A DNA stretch of 64,000 nucleotides, taken from assembly GCA_046295215.1 (NCBI GenBank), contig JBKBNP010000009.1, positions 19,784 through 83,783 of the forward strand. The letters run 5' to 3'. The position numbers and the translations under genes are program-made. The notes beneath the pieces were generated by a model, which was not told the origin of the DNA, ran no database searches, and saw only the letters and a list, made by a program, of their open reading frames with translations. Positions 59,078 to 64,000 of this stretch are shown here, piece by piece. How positions within the stretch are numbered: the stretch's first letter is position 1; every line of letters starts with the position of its first letter. This DNA comes from Szabonella sp046295215 (GTDB lineage Bacteria; Pseudomonadota; Alphaproteobacteria; Rhodobacterales; Rhodobacteraceae).

Positions 59078-59956
59078 ATGCTCACAGCCGCTGGCGGCCT
59101 GCCGCCCGACCGCGATCTTTATTCAGCCTTGCGTGTCTCGGGCTCTGCCCCTGACGATCTGCCCGCCCTCATCGCCGCCTCGGACCCACAGACCGCCGCG
59201 CGCCTGTCTGCTGTCGATCAGGGCCTTCTGCGGGCGATCCTGCGGGCGGGGAGGGGAGAGCCCCCGATCCCCGGCGCGGCGGCAGTGGTCGACCATCTGT
59301 CCCGGGCAGAGGTTGCCCCGATCTTCGATCCCGACCCGCGCGGGACCCGCACGATGACCCTGCCCTGCAATGGCGAGATCCCGGACATGCCCGTCTTTTC
59401 CGACCCGGCCTTCGACGTCTGGTTCGCAGCACAGGGCGTGCGCTACGGAATCGGCCTCTACGGCGAGGATCGTCCGGTCTATCGAAGCGCGCAATTCGCC
59501 GATCCGATGAGCCCGGAGCGGCGGACGCGGCATCTTGGAATCGATGTTTTCGCCTCCGCCGGAACGCCGGTTCTCGCGCCGCTTGCCGGTCGGGTCGTGT
59601 CGGCCCGCTACAATGCCGATCCGCTGGACTATGGCCATACATTGATCCTTGCGCATGAAACCCCGACCGGACAGGCGTTCCATACGCTTTACGGGCATCT
59701 TGGCGCGAGCCTTGGCAGGCTCTTGCGCGTGGGAGATCCGGTATCGGCGGGTCAGACCATCGCGCATCTGGGCACCTGGCCCGAGAATGGCGGCTGGGCC
59801 CCGCATCTGCATTTTCAGGTGATGACCGACCTGCTGGACCAGCGGGCGGGCAATTTCTTTGGCGTGGGACATGGCAGCCTGTGGGACATCTGGTCCGCGA
59901 TCTGCCCGGACCCCAACCTGATCCTGCGCCTTGCCCCGGCGCAATTGCGGGCATGA
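59078..59956 (+). CDS. M23 family metallopeptidase
   Basis: 292 residues. C-terminal peptidase domain with zinc ligands RHLGIDVFASAGTPVLAP (His and Asp) and WAPHLHFQV (His-x-His); the TLYGHLG segment is also typical. Cuts peptidoglycan peptides or acts on envelope proteins. The first ~110 residues have no recognised domain, and no signal peptide is seen, so it may act inside or be exported otherwise. Coupled to the HGSNAT-like gene. Confidence 0.9.
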   Translation: MLTAAGGLPPDRDLYSALRVSGSAPDDLPALIAASDPQTAARLSAVDQGLLRAILRAGRGEPPIPGAAAVVDHLSRAEVAPIFDPDPRGTRTMTLPCNGEIPDMPVFSDPAFDVWFAAQGVRYGIGLYGEDRPVYRSAQFADPMSPERRTRHLGIDVFASAGTPVLAPLAGRVVSARYNADPLDYGHTLILAHETPTGQAFHTLYGHLGASLGRLLRVGDPVSAGQTIAHLGTWPENGGWAPHLHFQVMTDLLDQRAGNFFGVGHGSLWDIWSAICPDPNLILRLAPAQLRA

Positions 59957-59995
59957 CCGGGCAGGAAGGGCTGTCCGAACAAAAAGGCCGAGCGA

Positions 59996-60622
59996 TCAGC
60001 CGTGCCGCCCGCCGTATCGGGCAAGAAACATGTCCACCGCACCGGCGATCACACGGGCTTTCTGCGCCTCTGTCGCCGTATCAAGGATGCCCATGACCCG
60101 CTTTGTGAAAAGATCCGATTTGCAGAGTTCCGCAAACTGATCCGCAGCAAGTTCCTTGTCGGCGATAGACAGGCCGCCCGCCGCTTCAGCCTCTTCGAAA
60201 TACTTCACCATCCGCTCACGGCCCAGTTTCGGACCGCTTTCGTAGAATTCGCGGCCAAGTTCGGGGAACCGCTCGGCCTCGGCCACGAAGATGCGATACA
60301 TGCGCAGGAAGAAATCGGAGTTGAAGAACTCCACCAGGGTCCGCGCGGCGATTGTCAGCGCCTCGCGCACGGTGCAGTCGCAGCCGATATTGGCCTCCGC
60401 CTCGTCGGCCTGACGGCAGCACTCCGCCTTCGCCACCTCCAGGAACAAGAGCCGCTTGTCGGGGAAATAGCTGTAGAGCGTGGCCTTCGACACGCCCGCC
60501 TCGCGCGCGATGTCATCGACGCTCGCGCCTTCGAACCCCTGATGGAGGAACACCTGACGCGCCCCTTCCAGCACCTGATCGAACTTGCGCCCCTTGCGGA
60601 TCTGCGTTGCGATAGCGACCAT
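59996..60622 (-). CDS. TetR/AcrR family transcriptional regulator
   Basis: 208 residues from the ATG at 60622 behind GGGAGG. N-terminal helix-turn-helix: VDDIAREAGVSKATLYSYFP. The C-terminal domain (TLVEFFNSDFFLRMYRIFVA) binds an unknown effector. One operator-like palindrome lies 28 bp upstream and two more before the small secreted protein gene, all sharing a 17-bp pattern, so autoregulation and control of that gene are likely. Confidence 0.93.
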   Translation of the reverse strand: MVAIATQIRKGRKFDQVLEGARQVFLHQGFEGASVDDIAREAGVSKATLYSYFPDKRLLFLEVAKAECCRQADEAEANIGCDCTVREALTIAARTLVEFFNSDFFLRMYRIFVAEAERFPELGREFYESGPKLGRERMVKYFEEAEAAGGLSIADKELAADQFAELCKSDLFTKRVMGILDTATEAQKARVIAGAVDMFLARYGGRHG

Positions 60623-60650
60623 GGATATCCGCCTCCCTGGTGGCAGCATA

Positions 60651-60667
60651 AACTGATCCGTTCAGTT
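60651..60667. promoter_or_regulatory. TetR operator-like site A
   Basis: AACTGATCCGTTCAGTT, 28 bases upstream of the tetR start. Perfect 6-7 bp arms. Shares the AACTGAWCSGTTYAKTT pattern with sites B and C. Confidence 0.65.
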
Positions 60668-60722
60668 TCAGCAAGCAATGCCCGTGCCGGGCCTTGCAGT
60701 CACCGGCAAGGGGCGGCCCGGG

Positions 60723-60872
60723 TCACTTCGGGGCAGGTGTCACCTGCATTGTCGATTGCGTGGTCTGGCTCTGCGTTGGCCAGACAAGGTTCGGAAGATC
60801 CAGAATCAACCCCCCGGCAGAGGCGGGAAGTGTCATTGCGATCAACAAGGCGGCGCTGCGAAGGATTGTCAT
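60723..60872 (-). CDS. Small secreted protein, 49 residues
   Basis: Too short for ordinary calling. The ATG at 60872 follows GGAG by seven bases and opens a frame of 49 codons ending in TGA at 60723. The first ~19 residues are a clear signal peptide (MTILRSAALLIAMTLPASAG); the mature tail is ~30 residues, rich in Gln, Thr and Pro and with LDLPNLVWP near its start. It lies between operator sites B/C and the tetR gene. No similarity recognised; function unknown. Confidence 0.6.
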   Translation of the reverse strand: MTILRSAALLIAMTLPASAGGLILDLPNLVWPTQSQTTQSTMQVTPAPK

Positions 60873-60890
60873 CGTTCGACTCCATATTTG

Positions 60891-60907
60891 AACTGAACGG
60901 TTTAGTT
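60891..60907. promoter_or_regulatory. TetR operator-like site B
   Basis: AACTGAACGGTTTAGTT, 18 bases before the small secreted protein start. One arm base is mismatched. 53 bp (five turns) from site C. Confidence 0.6.
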
Positions 60908-60943
60908 CTATCTCCGCTGTCTAGCCTTGTCCACCAGAAAATG

Positions 60944-60960
60944 AACTGATCGGTTCATTT
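60944..60960. promoter_or_regulatory. TetR operator-like site C
   Basis: AACTGATCGGTTCATTT within a near-perfect 22-bp palindrome (60939-60960). Lies between the small protein gene and mbfA, so it may also touch mbfA expression. Confidence 0.6.
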
Positions 60961-60998
60961 TATCGGATGGGGATTGCACATGGGTCGCCGATCGCTAG

Positions 60999-61015
60999 AT
61001 TAGAACCATTCTAAT
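60999..61015. promoter_or_regulatory. Irr box (iron control element)
   Basis: ATTAGAACCATTCTAAT, perfect 7-bp arms around CCA, matching the ICE pattern TTAGAA-N3-TTCTAA bound by Irr in alphaproteobacteria. It sits just before the mbfA start, where Irr represses mbfA in other species. Confidence 0.75.
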
Positions 61016-61028
61016 ATATGGTCCGACC

Positions 61029-62006
61029 ATGCTGATGTCCCTGAGCTATCGCCGCCGTTTCAACGACCTGTCCGAACAGGAAATCCTGGCCCTCGCCATC
61101 TCTTCCGAGGAGGATGACGCGCGGATCTATCGCGGCTTCGGGGAGCGCCTGCGCGGCGAATTTCCGGCAACCGCCAGTCTGTTCGACTCCATGGCCGAGG
61201 AAGAGGACGACCACCGCCGCCGCCTGATTGACCTGCATCGCACCCGTTTCGGCGAGGTGATCCCGCTTTTGCGGCGGGAACATGTGGCGGGATATTACGC
61301 GCGCCGACCGGTCTGGCTCTCGCAGAGGCTCGGGATCGAGGACATACGGGCCGAAGCTGGCCGCATGGAACAGGCCGCGCGCCGGTTCTATGAGCTTGCC
61401 GCCACGCAGACAGGCGATGCTGCGACGCGGAAACTGCTGGGTGATCTGGCCGCCGCCGAAGCGGGCCATGAGAGAAAGGCCCAAGATCTTGAAGCGACAC
61501 TGCTGAACCCCGAAGCGCGACAGGCCGAGGATGACACCAGGAAACGCCAGTTCCTGCTGACCTGGGTGCAGCCCGGCCTTGCAGGGCTGATGGATGGGTC
61601 GGTCTCCACCCTCGCACCGATCTTTGCCGTGGCCTTTGCCACGCAGAACAACCACACGACCCTGTTGGTGGGGCTTGCGGCCAGTATCGGCGCCGGCATC
61701 TCGATGGGATTTACCGAGGCCGCCTCGGATGACGGCAAGCTCTCCGGGCGCGGCTCGCCCCTGAAACGGGGAATTTCGGCAGGGGTGATGACGACGGTCG
61801 GCGGGCTGGGCCACGCCCTGCCCTATCTGATCCCCGATTTCTGGACCGCAACCACAATCGCCATCGTGGTTGTATTCATAGAACTTTGGGCCATCGCCTG
61901 GATCCAGAACCGGTTCATGGAAACGCCGTTCTGGCGCGCGACGCTTCAGGTTGTCGTCGGGGGGGGGCTGGTGTTGGCCGCAGGCATGCTGATCGGCAGC
62001 GGATAG
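61029..62006 (+). CDS. mbfA: Membrane-bound ferritin-like iron exporter MbfA
   Basis: 325 residues. N-terminal ferritin-like half with clustered Glu/His (SSEEDDARIYRGFGERLR, SMAEEEDDHRRRL, AAAEAGHERKAQDLE) and a C-terminal VIT1/CCC1 half (VQPGLAGLMDGSVSTLAPIF, ISMGFTEAASDDGK) with about five helices. MbfA exports iron and protects against iron and peroxide stress. The preceding Irr box matches known regulation. Start at 61029; ATG at 61035 also in frame. Confidence 0.93.
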   Translation: MLMSLSYRRRFNDLSEQEILALAISSEEDDARIYRGFGERLRGEFPATASLFDSMAEEEDDHRRRLIDLHRTRFGEVIPLLRREHVAGYYARRPVWLSQRLGIEDIRAEAGRMEQAARRFYELAATQTGDAATRKLLGDLAAAEAGHERKAQDLEATLLNPEARQAEDDTRKRQFLLTWVQPGLAGLMDGSVSTLAPIFAVAFATQNNHTTLLVGLAASIGAGISMGFTEAASDDGKLSGRGSPLKRGISAGVMTTVGGLGHALPYLIPDFWTATTIAIVVVFIELWAIAWIQNRFMETPFWRATLQVVVGGGLVLAAGMLIGSG

Positions 62007-62018
62007 CCCCGCCCCCCC

Positions 62019-62083
62019 TTTTTCTGTCGAGAAATATCCTGGGGGGTGAGGCGCTTTGCGCCGAGGGGGGCAACGCCCCCCTT
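62019..62083 (-). repeat. Intergenic hairpin-tail element, copy 12
   Basis: Minus orientation after the LOG gene stop: GGGGGGCGTTGCCCCCC, a second stem GGCGC/GCGCC, then CCCCCCAGGATATTTC and TCGACAGAAAAAG. Between convergent genes. Confidence 0.8.
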
Positions 62084-62091
62084 GCCCGCGT

Positions 62092-62916
62092 TCAGCAGCC
62101 CGGCTCGCGCCAGCCGTCTATCGCCGCCAGAGCCTCCTCTGCCGTCTCGACAAAGGTGAACAGGTCCAGATCCTCGGGCGCAATCGTGCCCGCATCGGCA
62201 AGGGCCTGCCAGTTCACGATCCGCTCCCAGAACTCGCGCCCGAACAAAAGGAATGGCACGCGCTTCATCCGCCCGGTCTGGATCAGGGTCAGCGTCTCGA
62301 ACATCTCGTCCAGCGTTCCGAACCCACCGGGAAAGACGCAGATCGCCTTGGCCCGCATCAGGAAATGCATCTTGCGGATCGCAAAATAGTGGAAGTTGAA
62401 ACACAGGTCCGGCGTGACATAGGCATTCGGCGCCTGTTCATGCGGCAGCACGATATTGAGCCCGATGGACTGCCCGCCCGCCTCATGCGCACCACGGTTG
62501 CCCGCCTCCATCACCCCCGGCCCGCCCCCGGTGACAATGACATTCTCGCGCCCGTAGCTCGCCATCGACCGTTCGGTCATGCGGTAGGCGAACAGCCGGG
62601 CCTCTTCGTAAAACTTCGACAGTTCCGCCATCGTCTCGGTCCGGGCGCTGTCTTTCTTCGCAGGTTCAGGGATCCGCGCGCCGCCGAACAGAACAATGGT
62701 GGATTCTATCCCACGCTCGTCCATCACGAGTTGCGGCTTCAAAAGCTCCAGTTGCAGCCGGACCGGGCGCAATTCCTCGCGGCACATGAAGTCATGGTCG
62801 GTGAAGGCCAGCCGATAGGCCGGTGCGCGGGTCTGGGGCGTGTCGGGGATGCGGTCGGCGGCCTCGACATCCTGCTGACTGTCGCGAAAGGGGTGGCTGC
62901 GGGCATCGTCTTTCAT
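62092..62916 (-). CDS. TIGR00730/LOG family protein
   Basis: 274 residues from the ATG at 62916 behind GGAGGAG. Nucleotide-binding VTGGGPGVMEAGNRGA and FPGGFGTLDEMFETLTLIQT, the PGGxGTxxE motif of LOG cytokinin-activating phosphoribohydrolases, often mislabelled lysine decarboxylase. An N-terminal extension of ~60 residues is usual in this longer subtype. Bacterial role uncertain, perhaps nucleotide 5'-monophosphate hydrolysis. Convergent with mbfA, divergent from dapD. Confidence 0.9.
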   Translation of the reverse strand: MKDDARSHPFRDSQQDVEAADRIPDTPQTRAPAYRLAFTDHDFMCREELRPVRLQLELLKPQLVMDERGIESTIVLFGGARIPEPAKKDSARTETMAELSKFYEEARLFAYRMTERSMASYGRENVIVTGGGPGVMEAGNRGAHEAGGQSIGLNIVLPHEQAPNAYVTPDLCFNFHYFAIRKMHFLMRAKAICVFPGGFGTLDEMFETLTLIQTGRMKRVPFLLFGREFWERIVNWQALADAGTIAPEDLDLFTFVETAEEALAAIDGWREPGC

Positions 62917-63003
62917 CGGCGCTCCTCCGTGCGGCAATTGCGTGAACCTGTCGCCCGGTCTATAGGCTGGACCCGACCAAGGCCACCGCAAAGGGAGACC
63001 CGG

Positions 63004-63828
63004 ATGACCAACACCGCACTGGAAACCGCCATCGAGGCCGCCTGGGACGCGCGCGACACGATCACCCCCGCGACCAGGGGCGAGGCCCGCGATGCCATCG
63101 AGGCGACGCTGGCCGCCTTGGGTGCTGGCACGCTGCGGGTGGCAGAAAAACGCAGCGCGGACTGGCATGTGAACCAATGGGCCAAGAAGGCGGTGCTGCT
63201 GGGGTTCCGGCTGCAGGACATTGGTCTGCAAGCCGGCGGCCCGCAGGGGTCAAGCTGGTGGGACAAGGTGGACAGCAAATTCGCGGGCTGGGGCGAGCCG
63301 GAGTTCCGCGCCGCAGGCTTTCGCGCCGTCCCGAACTGCATCGTGCGCAAATCCGCCCATATCGCCAAGGGCGTGGTGCTGATGCCCTCTTTCGTCAATC
63401 TCGGGGCTTTCGTCGATGAGGGCACGATGGTCGATACCTGGGCCACGGTGGGCAGTTGCGCCCAGATCGGCAAGAACGTCCACCTGTCGGGCGGTGTCGG
63501 CATCGGCGGCGTGCTGGAACCGATGCAGGCGGGGCCCACGATCATCGAGGACAATTGCTTCATCGGCGCGCGGTCCGAGGTGGTCGAAGGCTGCATCGTG
63601 CGCGAAGGGTCGGTGCTGGGCATGGGCGTGTTCATCGGCAAATCCACCAAGATCGTGGACCGTGAGACCGGAACCGTCACCTATGGCGAGGTACCTGCCG
63701 GATCGGTCGTCGTTGCAGGCTCGATGCCGTCCAAGAACGGCATCAACCTCTACTGCGCGGTGATCGTGAAGAAGGTGGATGCGCAGACCCGGTCCAAGAC
63801 CTCGATCAACGAGCTTTTACGCGATTGA
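63004..63828 (+). CDS. dapD: 2,3,4,5-tetrahydropyridine-2,6-dicarboxylate N-succinyltransferase
   Basis: 274 residues, family length, start behind AAAGGGAG. Lysine/diaminopimelate pathway. N-terminal helical domain (NTALETAIEAAWDARDTI), then a left-handed beta-helix of hexapeptide repeats: VPNCIVRKSAHIAKGVVLMP, MVDTWATVGSCAQIGKNVHL, FIGARSEVVEGCIV, with GGVGIGGVLEPMQA in the acyl-CoA site. Nothing else of the pathway is in the window. Confidence 0.97.
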   Translation: MTNTALETAIEAAWDARDTITPATRGEARDAIEATLAALGAGTLRVAEKRSADWHVNQWAKKAVLLGFRLQDIGLQAGGPQGSSWWDKVDSKFAGWGEPEFRAAGFRAVPNCIVRKSAHIAKGVVLMPSFVNLGAFVDEGTMVDTWATVGSCAQIGKNVHLSGGVGIGGVLEPMQAGPTIIEDNCFIGARSEVVEGCIVREGSVLGMGVFIGKSTKIVDRETGTVTYGEVPAGSVVVAGSMPSKNGINLYCAVIVKKVDAQTRSKTSINELLRD

Positions 63829-63833
63829 TTGTG

Positions 63834-63944
63834 TCAGAGCTTCACGAGCCATTCGAGTATTTTCTGACCGAGGCTACGCAGTTCGCCCTGAACAACCTCC
63901 ATACCATTGATTTTGCGCTGAAACGTTGCGGTTTTTCTCGCCAT
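63834..63944 (-). CDS. Possible small ORF, 36 residues
   Basis: ATG at 63944 to TGA at 63834, beginning MARKTATFQRKINGMEVVQG. The surrounding 63836-64000 is visibly less GC-rich than the rest of the window. No domain, no strong ribosome site, and a stop just upstream. May be chance. Confidence 0.25.
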   Translation of the reverse strand: MARKTATFQRKINGMEVVQGELRSLGQKILEWLVKL

Positions 63945-64000
63945 GGCCTGCAGTGTTTTGTATGATTTCCTTCAAACCCCTGCAATTTTGGTCCCGCCCA

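Noticed and set aside
63943..64000. Plus-strand ORF open to the right edge
   Set aside because: Only 19 codons are visible, with no ribosome site, and it overlaps the antisense candidate.
1..64000. Insertion sequences, prophage, CRISPR arrays, tRNA or rRNA genes
   Set aside because: I saw no transposase, integrase or phage proteins, no regularly spaced direct repeats, and no tRNA-like cloverleaf or rRNA sequence; a dedicated RNA search could still find a small RNA.

Overview
The window looks like chromosomal DNA of an alphaproteobacterium of the Rhodobacteraceae/Paracoccaceae type. It is GC-rich with dense, short-spaced genes. Markers that fit this group are DapD of the succinyl type, IlvD, an MbfA-type iron exporter behind an Irr-like box, a pgsA-moaD-moaE run, stand-alone Hint and PAS_7 kinase proteins, and several liv-type ABC systems. 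Two runs of ten N (13133-13142 and 41084-41093) show that it comes from a draft assembly. I see no rRNA, tRNA, CRISPR array, insertion sequence or prophage.

Layout. 1-6.8 kb: a probable catabolic cluster for a cyclic ureide (hydantoin- or dihydropyrimidine-like), with a liv-type permease (cut by the edge), an AraC regulator, an atypical iron-alcohol-dehydrogenase relative, a periplasmic binding protein, a hydantoinase, a VOC protein and a hydantoin-racemase-like enzyme. 6.8-19.3 kb: glycosyltransferase, epimerase, AMP nucleosidase, HU, two EamA transporters, an FMN reductase, a Hint-domain protein, a membrane protein behind a double palindrome, SmpB, 3-mercaptopyruvate sulfurtransferase and an aromatic aminotransferase. 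19.3-30.6 kb: AmtB/GlnK, a class A penicillin-binding protein, RidA, GDPD, a FemAB-like protein, GST, PhhB, RNase D, a peroxiredoxin and a ferredoxin reductase. 30.6-42.9 kb: RsmD/HAD/zinc-ribbon run, PgsA-MoaD-MoaE, the EpmA/EF-P pair, UvrC, an SDR, a CaCA antiporter, an S49 peptidase and a pseudo-caspase. 42.9-54.5 kb: a complete liv-type ABC transporter flanked by two acyl-CoA-ligase-family genes, divergent from a hybrid kinase/response-regulator pair. 54.5-64 kb: hypothetical proteins, IlvD, an acetyltransferase-like membrane protein, an M23 peptidase, a TetR/small secreted protein unit, MbfA, a LOG protein and DapD.

The most striking non-coding feature is a family of at least twelve intergenic elements. 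Each has a G/C hairpin followed by a conserved tail (GAGGATATTT...ACAGAAAAAG, or GAGGTATTT...GCCAAGATGAAAG). Nine lie on the 3' side of a gene in the same orientation, eight directly after a stop codon and one as a second tandem copy. Two copies meet head to head as a perfect 25-bp inverted repeat between efp and uvrC, and both assembly gaps fall in or beside copies.

Other candidates for new biology are a 49-residue secreted peptide not called by simple gene finding, sitting among three matching operator-like palindromes next to a TetR gene; a caspase-like protein with no cysteine; a Hint protein without a visible nucleophile; and the ureide cluster with its Fe-ADH-like protein lacking a usual active-site His.
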